DNA of 43,285 nt from Amylibacter sp. (GCA_021775355.1 JAJFHZ010000002.1:1-43285); one strand, 5' to 3'; counted from the stretch's first letter, positions 17,029 through 26,157 are shown. Numbers and translations: made by a program. The notes: generated by a model from the letters alone, not told the origin.

Positions 17029-19146
17029 TTAATTCCTGCGACCGAAAATACCGCCAAGCAACTTATTCATTATCGTCTCGGCGTCTTTCTCGAACTGCTT
17101 TAATTCCCTGTCTATGGCGCGTGACAAATTTGTCGGCCTGTCACTGCCATCGGGATTATCCACAATTTCCTCGGGCAGCGGATGGATCATTGCCAACGGT
17201 TTTGACGGCAGACCGTCATGCACTCGCAGCATGGTTTCGCGCCATATATCGGCAGGCAAACCACCACCCGTGACACCTGACAGTTTGGAATTGTCGTCAT
17301 AGCCCATCCAGACACCCGCAACGTAATCAGCGGTAAATCCGACAAACCACGCATCCCGCGCACCTTGGGTCGTACCTGTTTTGCCGGCAGCTTCGCGCCC
17401 GTTCAATCTGGCGCGCCGTCCCGTTCCGGTTTCGACAACCTGGTTCATCATATAAATCAGTTCGGCGGCAGCATGGTCGTTGATAACCCGTTTCCCGCTT
17501 CCGGTTGATTTTCCCATCAAAGGGGCATTGTCGCCTTGAATAGTCAACTCCATCACACCGTATGGTCTGGCACTGATCCCTGAATTCGAAATACCCGCAT
17601 ATGCACCAGTCATTTCCAGTAGCGTTGATTCAGACGCCCCCAAAGCCACCGCAGGCCCTGCTGCCAATTTGTTTTCAATACCAAAGTCCTTTGCCAGAAC
17701 CCGTACTTTTTCACGCCCGACTTCTTCGGATATACGAACAGCCGCAGTATTGACAGAAGCAACCAAGGCTTCTGTAAATGTTAGCGGGCCTTTAAAATCA
17801 CGGGAATAGTTCTTTGGACTCCACGGGCCTGAACCCGGGATATTGATCGTTAAGGGTTCATCGATAACGATCGAATTGTAACTGAACCCGTTTTCCAATG
17901 CCGCCGCATAAACAAACGGCTTGAACGACGAACCGGTTTGTCGCAAAGCCTGCGTTGCACGGTTAAAGCCGCCTGCAATCCCCAGATTACGGCCACCCAC
18001 CATTGCACGCACTGCTCCGTCACGCGACATCACAACAATCGCGGCTTGTGCTTTTGATCCTGCTTTGACCTTATTTTCAAAAATAAAATCAAGTGCCTCT
18101 TCAGCAGCTTTTTGCACCCGTTCATCAAAAGTGGTCTTGATCACGATGTCTTCTGTAGTGTCTTTTAAAATAAAATCAGGGCCACTTTCCATAATCCAAT
18201 CCGCAAAATACCCACCGGCCCGTTTTTCTGCCACGGCTGAAAGTTTAGCGGGGTTGTTCCTTGCGGCAATGGCTTCACCTTTGGTTAAATATCCCTGATT
18301 TTCCATCAATCCGATAATCAAATCCGCGCGGCCCTGTGCCCGTCCGATATCGCGTGTTGGGGCAAATTTTGACGGGGCTTTCAGCAGTCCGGCAAGCATT
18401 GCCGCCTCGGACGCGCTTAACACCCGCGCCGATTTTGCAAAGTATCGTTGGCTAGCCGCCTCAAAGCCGTAAGAACCCGCACCCAAATAAGCCCTATTCA
18501 GATAAATAGAAAGAATTTCATCCTTGGTGTATTTGATCTCCATCGCAATCGACATCGGCACTTCTTTAATCTTGCGCTCTATTGAACGCAAATCGGAAAA
18601 ATACACCCGTTTGGCAACCTGCTGCGTAATCGTAGACCCACCGTTCCCGGACAGGGGCGACCGCCCTGCGTTTATATTGATACGCATAGCCCCTAAAATA
18701 CCGCGTGGCGAAATACCGAAATGCCTGTAAAACCGTTTATCCTCGGTCGCGATAACCGCATTTTTCAAGGCTGGCGAAACCGTAGCGGCCGAAACCAGTC
18801 CACCAAACTGATCTCCGCGCCAGGCAAAAACATCTCCGTTTCGATCCATCATCGTCACAGAGCCACGCTTACGGTCATCCATCAATGCCATTGCCGGCGG
18901 TAAATCCTTGTAATAATAAAAAACGCCCGCGCCCAAAACCAATGCCAGTACAACAGCCACACGCCACATGATCCACCAAATTACGCGCGAAATTGTGCGC
19001 AATATAGATTGGAAAAAACCTTTGATACTTTTGCGACGCTTCTTGGGCTTTTTCGCAGGTTTCTTTTTGGGCGCCTTTTCGGGCGGTATTTGAAAATTCT
19101 TCACGGGGGCCACCAACGGGGGCCGATTATTACCTTGATTGGCCAT
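17029..19146 (-). CDS. mrcA: Penicillin-binding protein 1A (bifunctional glycosyltransferase/transpeptidase)
   Basis: The 705-residue protein has a basic, proline-rich cytoplasmic start (about 1-50), one membrane segment (about 55-78), a GT51 glycosyltransferase domain (about 95-280, with VIATEDKRFYRHFGISPRG, NGGSTITQQVAKRVYF and the KIKEVPMSIAMEIKYTKDEIL motif) and a transpeptidase domain. That domain has the SxxK serine in TGSSFKPFVYA (about 410), SVN in ASVNTAAVRI and KTG in AGKTGTTQGARDAW. It polymerises and cross-links peptidoglycan in the periplasm. The tail is short after the KTG domain. It is divergent from glnK and convergent with mlaC. Confidence 0.95.
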   Translation of the reverse strand: MANQGNNRPPLVAPVKNFQIPPEKAPKKKPAKKPKKRRKSIKGFFQSILRTISRVIWWIMWRVAVVLALVLGAGVFYYYKDLPPAMALMDDRKRGSVTMMDRNGDVFAWRGDQFGGLVSAATVSPALKNAVIATEDKRFYRHFGISPRGILGAMRININAGRSPLSGNGGSTITQQVAKRVYFSDLRSIERKIKEVPMSIAMEIKYTKDEILSIYLNRAYLGAGSYGFEAASQRYFAKSARVLSASEAAMLAGLLKAPSKFAPTRDIGRAQGRADLIIGLMENQGYLTKGEAIAARNNPAKLSAVAEKRAGGYFADWIMESGPDFILKDTTEDIVIKTTFDERVQKAAEEALDFIFENKVKAGSKAQAAIVVMSRDGAVRAMVGGRNLGIAGGFNRATQALRQTGSSFKPFVYAAALENGFSYNSIVIDEPLTINIPGSGPWSPKNYSRDFKGPLTFTEALVASVNTAAVRISEEVGREKVRVLAKDFGIENKLAAGPAVALGASESTLLEMTGAYAGISNSGISARPYGVMELTIQGDNAPLMGKSTGSGKRVINDHAAAELIYMMNQVVETGTGRRARLNGREAAGKTGTTQGARDAWFVGFTADYVAGVWMGYDDNSKLSGVTGGGLPADIWRETMLRVHDGLPSKPLAMIHPLPEEIVDNPDGSDRPTNLSRAIDRELKQFEKDAETIMNKLLGGIFGRRN

Positions 19147-19237
19147 AACGGTTCTTTTGCTGCTCTTTTTCGGTCGAATCTAAGCTTTCTATACTGGTTT
19201 GTAGAGTACTTATGCTGCGATTAACGCTTTGCTTTAT

Positions 19238-19290
19238 GATTATTTATTAGGCAAAAACCTAGTCACGATTACTTATTAAGCATTTTTGCC
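19238..19290. promoter_or_regulatory. Direct and inverted repeats between PBP1A and glnK
   Basis: Two copies of a 16-base element (GATTATTTATTAGGCA at 19238-19253 and GATTACTTATTAAGCA at 19267-19282, 14 of 16 identical) lie 29 bp apart. The same stretch also holds inverted arms GGCAAAAA (19250-19257) and TTTTTGCC (19283-19290). This lies about 80-130 bp before the glnK ATG. Nitrogen-linked regulation is inferred from the neighbour only; no NtrC or sigma-54 consensus is seen. Confidence 0.35.
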
Positions 19291-19371
19291 ATTATTTCAC
19301 TTCAATCTGCCCACTTTGAATTGCCGCCCTCACGGCCTGCCTTTATTTAGTGGTGAAAAAGAGAGGGTAAA

Positions 19372-19710
19372 ATGAAACTCATTATTGCAACAATCAAACC
19401 GTTTAAACTGGAAGCGGTGCGTGAAGCCCTGACATCCGCAGGCGCCACAGGCATGATGGTCACCGAAATCAAAGGGTATGGCGCACAATCAGGCCACACG
19501 GAAATTTATCGCGGCGCAGAATATGCCGTCAATTTTGTACCTAAAGTCCGCATTGAGCTGGTCGTCGCCGACGCGCTTGCCGAAACAATCATATCAACCA
19601 TCGAAGCCACCGCCAAAACCGGTAAAATCGGTGACGGTAAAATCTTTGTCCTGAACGTCGAAGAGGCCGTGCGCGTGCGCACAGGCGAAACCGGCGCAGA
19701 CGCGATCTAA
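19372..19710 (+). CDS. glnK: P-II family nitrogen regulatory protein GlnK
   Basis: The 112-residue protein is a typical P-II: KLIIATIKPFKLEAVREAL at the start, the T-loop with GYGAQSGHTEIYRGAEYAVNFVPK carrying the uridylylation site Tyr51, the B-loop TGKIGDGKIFVLNVEEAVRVRTGE, and the usual end. P-II trimers sense 2-oxoglutarate, ATP/ADP and glutamine status; GlnK in its unmodified form plugs the AmtB channel. The gene is 15 bp upstream of amtB, the classical pair, preceded by GAGAGGG. Transcription is expected to rise under nitrogen limitation, by analogy. Confidence 0.96.
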   Translation: MKLIIATIKPFKLEAVREALTSAGATGMMVTEIKGYGAQSGHTEIYRGAEYAVNFVPKVRIELVVADALAETIISTIEATAKTGKIGDGKIFVLNVEEAVRVRTGETGADAI

Positions 19711-19725
19711 ATCAAGGAAATGAAA

Positions 19726-21042
19726 ATGAACTCTTTAATCAAAACATCCGGTCTTGGCCTGATTGCAACAACCCTACCTGTTGCAACTTTTGCCCAAGAT
19801 GTATCCGCTGCTGTCCCATCAGAAGTCAGCTATATTTTAACTACCATCCTGTTCCTGATTGGCGGTTTTCTGGTCTTTTTTATGGCTTGCGGTTTCGCCA
19901 TGCTCGAAGCGGGGCTTGTGCGTTCAAAAAACGTTACCATGCAGCTGACCAAAAATATGGGATTGTTCGGGCTTGCCTGTATTTTCTATTATCTGGTCGG
20001 CTTCAATTTGATGTACCCGGGTGACGCATGGGTCGTTCCCAATCTTTTGGGTAGCTTCAGCCCAACTGTGCTAGAGGCCGTTGGCCTATCCGCCGCAGAC
20101 GCTGATCTATCATACGCCACTGTCGGTTCCGACTTCTTTTTCCAGTTGATGTTCTGTGCGGCCACCGCATCCATCGTGTCCGGTGCGGTTGCCGAACGGA
20201 TCAAGCTTTGGCCGTTTCTGATCTTTACAGTCATTCTGACTGCACTGATCTACCCTATTCAAGCGTCTTGGAAATGGGGCGGCGGTTTCTTGGATCAAGC
20301 CGGCTTCTTGGATTTCGCAGGTTCAACGGTTGTACACTCTGTCGGTGGTTGGGCCGCCCTTGCGGGCGCTTTGATCTTAGGCGCACGTATCGGCAAATAC
20401 AAAGACGGCAAAGTCATCCCGATGGTTGCATCCAACCTGCCGCTGGCAACACTGGGTACGTTCATTCTGTGGCTGGGCTGGTTTGGCTTCAATGGTGGAT
20501 CACAACTTGCCATGGGTAGTGTCGGTGATGTCGCAGATATCTCACGCATCTTCGTGAATACCAACGCGGCTGCGGCAGCCGGGGCAATCGCTGCAATGAT
20601 CCTGACCCAAGTCATCTACAAAAAGCCTGACCTAACCATGATCCTGAACGGTGCATTGGCAGGCTTAGTCTCGATCACCGCAGAACCGCTGACCCCAAGC
20701 ATAGGGGCCGCATCGATAATCGGTGCGATTGGCGGCGCAATCGTAGTCTTCGGTGTTCCATTCCTTGACCGTTTGAAAATCGACGACGTTGTCGGTGCCA
20801 TTCCGGTTCACCTGTTCTGCGGCATCTGGGGCACAATCGCGGTTGTCTTTACCAACGATGAAGCGTCACTGGGTACACAGCTATATTCCATCATGGTGGT
20901 TGGTATTTTTACCTTCGTTCTGTCAGGCATCGTTTGGTACATATTGAAACATACAATGGGTATCCGTGTCACCGAAGAAGAAGAGGTCACTGGCTTGGAT
21001 CAAACCGAACTGGGCATGGAAGCTTACCACATCCAAGCATAG
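19726..21042 (+). CDS. amtB: Ammonium transporter AmtB
   Basis: The 438-residue product begins with a cleavable-looking signal (about 1-25, ending VATFAQDVS), followed by about eleven membrane segments. The conserved pore features are visible: the Phe-gate/Trp region, the twin His pair in TVVHSVGGWAALAGA (about 200) and IPVHLFCGIWGT (about 360), and the motif FGFNGGSQLA. AmtB trimers move ammonium/ammonia across the inner membrane and are blocked by GlnK from the gene 15 bp upstream. Of two in-frame ATGs (19720 and 19726) I prefer the second because AAGGAA is at the right distance. A clear intrinsic terminator follows. Confidence 0.95.
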   Translation: MNSLIKTSGLGLIATTLPVATFAQDVSAAVPSEVSYILTTILFLIGGFLVFFMACGFAMLEAGLVRSKNVTMQLTKNMGLFGLACIFYYLVGFNLMYPGDAWVVPNLLGSFSPTVLEAVGLSAADADLSYATVGSDFFFQLMFCAATASIVSGAVAERIKLWPFLIFTVILTALIYPIQASWKWGGGFLDQAGFLDFAGSTVVHSVGGWAALAGALILGARIGKYKDGKVIPMVASNLPLATLGTFILWLGWFGFNGGSQLAMGSVGDVADISRIFVNTNAAAAAGAIAAMILTQVIYKKPDLTMILNGALAGLVSITAEPLTPSIGAASIIGAIGGAIVVFGVPFLDRLKIDDVVGAIPVHLFCGIWGTIAVVFTNDEASLGTQLYSIMVVGIFTFVLSGIVWYILKHTMGIRVTEEEEVTGLDQTELGMEAYHIQA

Positions 21043-21064
21043 CCAATACAAACCCATACAATCA

Positions 21065-21093
21065 AAACCGACCTCCTTTGGTCGGTTTTTTTG
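21065..21093 (+). terminator. Intrinsic terminator after amtB
   Basis: AAACCGACC (21065-21073) pairs exactly with GGTCGGTTT (21080-21088) around a 6-base loop TCCTTT, followed by a run of T ending at 21092. It ends the glnK-amtB unit. Confidence 0.9.
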
Positions 21094-21144
21094 TTAGACG
21101 CACCTTGGATAATAGAGTTCTCTATAAAGTAGGAGGAATCAACC

Positions 21145-21903
21145 ATGTCCCAAACTGTCACCCACTTACCCAATCTGCCCTATAAACAGGAACGCACCGA
21201 TATGGCTGCGGCCTTCCGCTGGACCGAACGTCTGAATATGCACGAAGGGGTTGCCAACCATTTCTCTCTGGCCGTGAATGACGCCGGCACACAGTTTTTG
21301 ATGAACCCGAACCAGATGCATTTTTCGCGGATCAAAGCCAGCGATATGTTGTTTCTGGATGCCAATGACCCTGAAACATTAAGCGGCCCGAACGCCCCTG
21401 ACCCCACTGCGTGGGGCCTGCATGGCTCAATTCATCGGCTCTGCCCGCAGGCGCGGTGTGCGATGCATGTGCATTCAATCCACGCCACGGTTTTGGCCAG
21501 CTTGGCTGACAGCCGTTTGCTGCCCATCGACCAAAATACCGCAATGTTCTACAACCGTTATGTGATTGACGAAGAATATGGCGGCTTGGCCTTTGAAGAA
21601 GAGGGTAAACGCTGCGCCCAACTATTTGCCAACCCGCAACACAAAACCATGATCATGGGCAATCACGGGGTATTGGTGATCGGCGATAGTGTAGCCGACA
21701 CGTTCAACCGTATGTATTATTTCGAACGCGCCGCCGAAACCTATATCCGTGCCCTGCAAACTGGCCAAGCATTGCGCATTCTGTCTGATGAAATCGCCGA
21801 AAAAACCGCGCAGGAATTAGATGATTACCCTGCGCAGGCAGAAAAACACCTGTCAGAGCTGAAAACCATTTTGGATGAAGAAAGCTCGGATTATGCTGGT
21901 TAA
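21145..21903 (+). CDS. Class II aldolase/adducin family protein
   Basis: The 252-residue protein matches the class II aldolase/adducin fold: metal ligands His108 and His110 in CAMHVHSIHATVLASL, a third His174 in MGNHGVLVIGDSV, and NHFSLAV near the start. Family members cleave or isomerise phosphorylated sugars with zinc, but many stand-alone ones have no known substrate. A strong AGGAGG precedes the ATG. The last codons overlap the first membrane hydroxylase gene (21893 start) by 11 bp, so its function is probably tied to those enzymes. Confidence 0.9.
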   Translation: MSQTVTHLPNLPYKQERTDMAAAFRWTERLNMHEGVANHFSLAVNDAGTQFLMNPNQMHFSRIKASDMLFLDANDPETLSGPNAPDPTAWGLHGSIHRLCPQARCAMHVHSIHATVLASLADSRLLPIDQNTAMFYNRYVIDEEYGGLAFEEEGKRCAQLFANPQHKTMIMGNHGVLVIGDSVADTFNRMYYFERAAETYIRALQTGQALRILSDEIAEKTAQELDDYPAQAEKHLSELKTILDEESSDYAG

Positions 21904-22882
21904 CGGCACACAATCCCAAAACGAAGAATGGAACTATCACCCCGACCTGCCCCTTAAGGACCCATCCCCCTTTACCCACCTGAACAAACCGCGTTTTCTG
22001 ATCGGTTGGTTGCGTAATAACTGGCTTAGCCTGTCCGAGCGCGTATTGTTGGCAATTCTGGCGGCAGCACTTTGGTTTTTTGCCTACCCATCGCTTGAAA
22101 CCGCACAGACATTTGCCGTTGGCTGGATAATACAGACTTGGGCGATAAACATGGGTGCAATGCTCACCATCGCGGGTGGGTTGCACTGGTATTTCTATAT
22201 ACACAAAGGCCAAGGCAAGACCCTGAAATTCGATCGCCGTGATCAAACCCGCAACAACCGCAGCTTCCTGTTTGCAGATCAAGTCAAGGATAATGTGTTC
22301 TGGTCACTGACCAGTGGCGTTGCCCAACTGACCGCGTTTCAGGTGATCACGATGTGGTTGATGGCCAACGGCTATGCCCCCACGATCACATTCACATCAA
22401 ACCCTGTGTGGTTTGTCCTGTGGTTGATGCTGTTGCCCGTCTGGTCAGCATTTCACTTTTACTGGGTACACCGCTTGTTGCACATACCGTTTTTCTACAC
22501 CCGTTATCATTCGCTACATCATCGCAATATCAACATCGGCCCGTGGTCTGGCATGTCAATGCACCCTGTAGAGCACTTCATTTACCTGACAACGCTTTGC
22601 ATTCACTGGCTTGTTGCCTCACATCCAATTCATCTGATTTTCCATGTCCTATACCAAGGTCCGGGGGCGGCCATGACCCACACGGGCTATGAAGATTTGT
22701 TGGTCAAAGACAAACGACAACTGGCTTTGGGTACCTTCTACCACCAACTGCATCACCGTTATTTCGAATGCAACTACGGCAATCAGGAAATGCCATGGGA
22801 TCGCTGGTTTGGCACTTTCCATGACGGGTCAACAGATGCAACTGCCCAGACCCGGGCCAGAAAGAAAACGATGTACAGCTAA
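21893..22882 (+). CDS. Sterol desaturase / fatty acid hydroxylase superfamily protein (first of a tandem pair)
   Basis: From the ATG at 21893 the product has 329 residues; an ATG at 21875 would add six. It is an integral membrane di-iron enzyme with the family's histidine clusters: HRLLH, HSLHH, HPVEH and HQLHHRYFECNYG (His-rich, facing the cytoplasm), interspersed with several hydrophobic segments. Such enzymes use O2 and electron donors to hydroxylate or desaturate fatty acids, sterols or carotenoids. It is about 45-50% similar by eye to the next gene, so the two arose by duplication. The substrate is unknown. The start overlaps the aldolase; the stop overlaps the next ATG. Confidence 0.9.
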   Translation: MLVNGTQSQNEEWNYHPDLPLKDPSPFTHLNKPRFLIGWLRNNWLSLSERVLLAILAAALWFFAYPSLETAQTFAVGWIIQTWAINMGAMLTIAGGLHWYFYIHKGQGKTLKFDRRDQTRNNRSFLFADQVKDNVFWSLTSGVAQLTAFQVITMWLMANGYAPTITFTSNPVWFVLWLMLLPVWSAFHFYWVHRLLHIPFFYTRYHSLHHRNINIGPWSGMSMHPVEHFIYLTTLCIHWLVASHPIHLIFHVLYQGPGAAMTHTGYEDLLVKDKRQLALGTFYHQLHHRYFECNYGNQEMPWDRWFGTFHDGSTDATAQTRARKKTMYS

Positions 22883-23865
22883 TGAATGAAACCGGCAAAG
22901 AATGGAACCATCATCCCGAACTGCCAATTCGTATATCACCCTTGTTTAGGTGGCCCTTGCGCCCATTGGAAATTCTACGTTGGTTCTGGGACAGCTGGTT
23001 CTTAATCTCGGAACGTCTGATCCTTGTTGGTGTAGCGTTTCTCAGCTGGTACTGGTTGCAACCTGCGTTAGAGACATCACAAAACTTCGCATTTGGCTGG
23101 GTAGCAATCATGTGGCTGCGCAATGCGACTTTGATGACGTTGGTTGCAGGCGGTTTGCACTTGTGGTTTTTCACCTTCACGAGTCAGGGCAGCACCCTAA
23201 AATACGACCCCCGCGATTTAGCAAAGGGACGCATGTTCACTTTGGGCAGCCAAACCTACGACAATATTTTTTGGACTTTAACCAGTGGTGTCACCGTTTG
23301 GACAGCCTACGAGGCGTTGATGATCTGGGCTTTTGCAAACGGTTACCTGACCATCCTGACTTTCAGTACCAACCCAATTTGGTTCGTCGCAATTTTCTTT
23401 CTGATCCCGATCTGGGAAAGCTTCTATTTCTACTGGATCCATCGTTGGCTACACTGGCGCCCTCTTTATAAGCTTGCGCATCACGTGCATCACCGTAATT
23501 CCAATGTCGGGCCTTGGTCGGGCCTGTCGATGCACCCGGTTGAACACATCATATTCCTAGGCGGCGTTTTGATCCATTGGGTCATAGCCAGTCACCCGGT
23601 ACATATACTGTTTCATTTACAATACTATTGCCTGACAGCGGCCACTACGCATTCCGGTTTTGAAGGTCTGGTGATCAAGGACAAGAACCGTCTTGCCCTT
23701 GGAACCTTTCACCACCAAATGCACCACCGATATTTTGAATGCAACTACGGATCATTGGAAATCCCGTGGGACAAGTTTTTCGGTTCATTCCACGATGGAA
23801 CACCAAAAAGTAAAGCGGCAATGAAAGAGCGCCGCAAACGCATGGGAAATAAATTGGGCGGATAA
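22882..23865 (+). CDS. Sterol desaturase / fatty acid hydroxylase superfamily protein (second of a tandem pair)
   Basis: The 327-residue paralogue of the preceding gene shares the same membrane layout and histidine clusters (HRWLH, HHVHH, HPVEH, HHQMHHRYFECNYG) and the phrases TLTSGV and NVGPWSGLSMHP. The conserved N-terminal EWNHHPELPI is shared with EWNYHPDLPL of the first copy. The ATG is embedded in the stop of the first gene (TAATG), so the two are translationally coupled and probably made in a fixed ratio, possibly as a heteromer. No electron-transfer partner is adjacent. Confidence 0.9.
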   Translation: MNETGKEWNHHPELPIRISPLFRWPLRPLEILRWFWDSWFLISERLILVGVAFLSWYWLQPALETSQNFAFGWVAIMWLRNATLMTLVAGGLHLWFFTFTSQGSTLKYDPRDLAKGRMFTLGSQTYDNIFWTLTSGVTVWTAYEALMIWAFANGYLTILTFSTNPIWFVAIFFLIPIWESFYFYWIHRWLHWRPLYKLAHHVHHRNSNVGPWSGLSMHPVEHIIFLGGVLIHWVIASHPVHILFHLQYYCLTAATTHSGFEGLVIKDKNRLALGTFHHQMHHRYFECNYGSLEIPWDKFFGSFHDGTPKSKAAMKERRKRMGNKLGG

Positions 23866-23921
23866 AGAAAGGCACGGATCACGCCACCAGATGGACGGTG
23901 TGTGCCATCCGCCAAATTTTT
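23857..23921 (+). terminator. Probable terminator after the hydroxylase operon (bulged stem)
   Basis: GGCGGAT (23857-23863) and GGCAC (23871-23875) pair with GTGCC (23902-23906) and ATCCGCC (23907-23913), leaving a 7-base bulge on the left side; T-rich DNA follows (to 23921). The left arm includes the end of the coding sequence. The bulge makes it less certain than a plain stem. I see nothing else in the remaining bases up to 24134. Confidence 0.4.
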
Positions 23922-24134
23922 CGAATCTTATGCAACAGCCATACCAACTGCGATATTTGCCAATGTTTTTGTCAAACTCATCTTCAGTATCTTCCTTGAA
24001 TACCCCTACCAACACCTTGCTGGATTGCATAAAATTCATTGGATGCATTTAAGCCACTTCAGGGGGTACAATTATTGTCTCGCCAAACGTGATTTCCCCA
24101 GATACGACTGTATCAAACAAATCAAAGTTACTCC

Positions 24135-25007
24135 ATGCGCATCCTTAGAACAGACAATATGATCGGTGCTGCTTTCATGTGTGGCTCAATGGCAGGTTTT
24201 GCCCTGAATGATGCGGCGGTCAAAACCGTGGCATCAGACATGAACGTCTATCAGGCCATTTTCATTCGCGGCCTGTTCACCATCCTTTTCATTGGCAGTC
24301 TGGCCCTGTTCAGCGGTACATTCAAAACCCTGCCAAACCGCGCCGATCAAAAGCTTATCGCATGGCGTTCCGTGGCCGAGGTCGGGGCCACCTTGATGTT
24401 CCTGACCGCTCTGGTCAACATGCCCATCGCCAATATAACCGCCATTTTACAGGCCTTGCCCCTGACGATTTCTGTCGCGGCCGCCCTATTCATGCGCGAA
24501 TATTTTGGCTGGCGTCGCGCGGTTGCCATCCTGATCGGTTTCATCGGCATGTTGATCATCGTGCGTCCCGGCGCCGACGGGTTTAACGTCTACGCCCTGT
24601 TCGGATTGGGTGCCGTGGCCTTCGTGACATGGCGAGACCTGACCGTGCGGCGGTTTTCAACGAACGTATCATCGCTGTTCGTCTCTTTCGTCACCGCGGT
24701 CGTCATCACCGTCACAGGTGGCATTGCAACAATCCTCTTTGGTGAATGGACACCTGTATCAAGCTTCGAGCTGGCACTTCTAGCCCTTGCCGCAAGCTTT
24801 CTTTTCGGCGGTTATTACTTCTCCGTTGCCGCCATGCGTGTCGGTGAAATCGCATCCGTTGCCCCGTTTCGCTACACGATCATGATCTGGGCCATTTTGC
24901 TGGGTTGGTTGATCTGGGGTGATATTCCCGATGGCTGGACACTGGTCGGCATGACAATCGTCATCACCATGGGCGCTTATACGCTTTGGCGTGAACGTAT
25001 ACGCTAA
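24135..25007 (+). CDS. DMT family transporter (EamA)
   Basis: The 290-residue protein has about ten membrane segments arranged as two EamA repeats of roughly 140 residues, the pattern of the drug/metabolite transporter superfamily. Recognisable parts are GFALNDAAVKTVASDMNVYQAIFIRG, NITAILQALPLTISVAAALFMRE, FIGMLIIVRPG and PFRYTIMIWAILLGWLIWGD. Substrates in this superfamily range from amino acids and nucleotides to vitamins and cannot be told here. No good ribosome site precedes the ATG; an alternative start is the ATG at 24159. The last residues (GAYTLWRERIR) recur as a relic near 26111-26155. Confidence 0.9.
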   Translation: MRILRTDNMIGAAFMCGSMAGFALNDAAVKTVASDMNVYQAIFIRGLFTILFIGSLALFSGTFKTLPNRADQKLIAWRSVAEVGATLMFLTALVNMPIANITAILQALPLTISVAAALFMREYFGWRRAVAILIGFIGMLIIVRPGADGFNVYALFGLGAVAFVTWRDLTVRRFSTNVSSLFVSFVTAVVITVTGGIATILFGEWTPVSSFELALLALAASFLFGGYYFSVAAMRVGEIASVAPFRYTIMIWAILLGWLIWGDIPDGWTLVGMTIVITMGAYTLWRERIR

Positions 25008-25129
25008 GCCGCCTTTCAAATGATCTAAATAGTCGTGTGGCAGGTTACAAATATACAAAACCCAAGCCAATCTTACTTTGGTACCAAAATATGCTATCGT
25101 AATGCACAACATATGCGGAGACCCTAGCT

Positions 25130-26095
25130 ATGACAGCCCAACTCACCCGTCGCCTGCCAAATACATCAGACACACTTTTCCTAACCGAGGCAGGCATAGA
25201 AACCACATTGATGTACAAGAAAGGTTGGGAATTAAATCATTTCTGTCTATTCGAACTGTTGCAACATGATAGGTTCGTGGCCGATGTGCGAACTTATCAC
25301 GCGCGGATTATTGAAGTAGCATTAAAGCACAAAACTGGCCATATTCTAGATGGGCTGCATTATCGGGCAAGCCCAGATTGGGGAGCTCTTTTAGGTATGC
25401 CGGCACAACAACTGGCCGATCTGACTGCAAAGGGGTTGGATATTTACACAGATCTTTCACGCGAATATGCGACAGAAGACACACCCATTCCCGTTGGGTG
25501 CTGCATCGGCCCACGCGGTGATGCATATGATGCAAAACTGCTCATGACCGCTGATCAGGCAGAAGAATATCACAGCGTTCAGATCGAAACTGCAAAAGTC
25601 GCAGGTGTCGATTTTGTGTCAGCCCTAACATTCAATCATATTGAGGAAGCTGTTGGTGTAACCCGTGCTGCACAGGCTGCAGGTATTCCAATTATCGTGT
25701 CCTTTTCTCTGAACCAGAAAGCAACATTGAAAACGGGACCTACGTTAGGTGAAGCTATCATGGCTGTAGAGATGCAGACAGATAATGCCCCATTGTTTTA
25801 CATGATAAACTGCAATCACCCGATCGATTTTTCCCCAGCGCTTGAAAATCCCGGAAACTGGATTGGACGGCTACAGGGCATCCGCCCCAATGCCTCATCA
25901 CTCGATCACGGGATGCTTTGTCAGCTGGGCCATCTGGAAGAGGGGGATCCCGTTGAACTTGGTCAGCAAATGGGTGATCTGGCCCACAGATTCCCGCAGC
26001 TGAATGTTTTTGGCGGATGTTGCGGCACTGATTGGGAACATTTGGAACAGGTCGCCAAAAACGTACTATCCGTAAAATCATTGCAATCAGCTTAG
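25130..26095 (+). CDS. Homocysteine S-methyltransferase family protein
   Basis: The 321-residue protein has the cobalamin-independent homocysteine methyltransferase fold with zinc-binding Cys residues in YMINCNHP (about 228) and FGGCCGTD (about 300). Known relatives move a methyl group from S-methylmethionine (MmuM) or betaine to homocysteine. The N-terminus reads FLTEAGIETTLMYKKGWEL rather than the DGG(L/M)ATEL of MmuM, so this belongs to a side branch and the methyl donor is uncertain. GGAG lies 9 bases before the ATG. It stands alone between a DMT transporter and a relic of one. Confidence 0.88.
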   Translation: MTAQLTRRLPNTSDTLFLTEAGIETTLMYKKGWELNHFCLFELLQHDRFVADVRTYHARIIEVALKHKTGHILDGLHYRASPDWGALLGMPAQQLADLTAKGLDIYTDLSREYATEDTPIPVGCCIGPRGDAYDAKLLMTADQAEEYHSVQIETAKVAGVDFVSALTFNHIEEAVGVTRAAQAAGIPIIVSFSLNQKATLKTGPTLGEAIMAVEMQTDNAPLFYMINCNHPIDFSPALENPGNWIGRLQGIRPNASSLDHGMLCQLGHLEEGDPVELGQQMGDLAHRFPQLNVFGGCCGTDWEHLEQVAKNVLSVKSLQSA

Positions 26096-26110
26096 TTGTA
26101 TTAATCTTTG

Positions 26111-26155
26111 ATGGGCATCGGTGCCTATACGCTTTGGTGCGAACGCATACGCTAG
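26111..26155 (+). pseudogene. 3'-terminal relic of a second DMT (EamA) transporter gene
   Basis: Reading from 26111 gives MGIGAYTLWCERIR and a stop; the intact DMT gene ends ITMGAYTLWRERIR and a stop at 24963-25007. The last 36 bases differ at 6 positions, most of them synonymous. Nothing else of the gene remains upstream. This short piece is best explained as the remains of a tandem or recombined paralogue. Confidence 0.7.
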
Positions 26156-26157
26156 TT

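Noticed and set aside
23785..24162. Two ORFs of 86-87 aa (23902-24162 plus, 23785-24048 minus)
   Set aside because: No family pattern, no ribosome site, overlap with the end of the hydroxylase or the start of the DMT gene.
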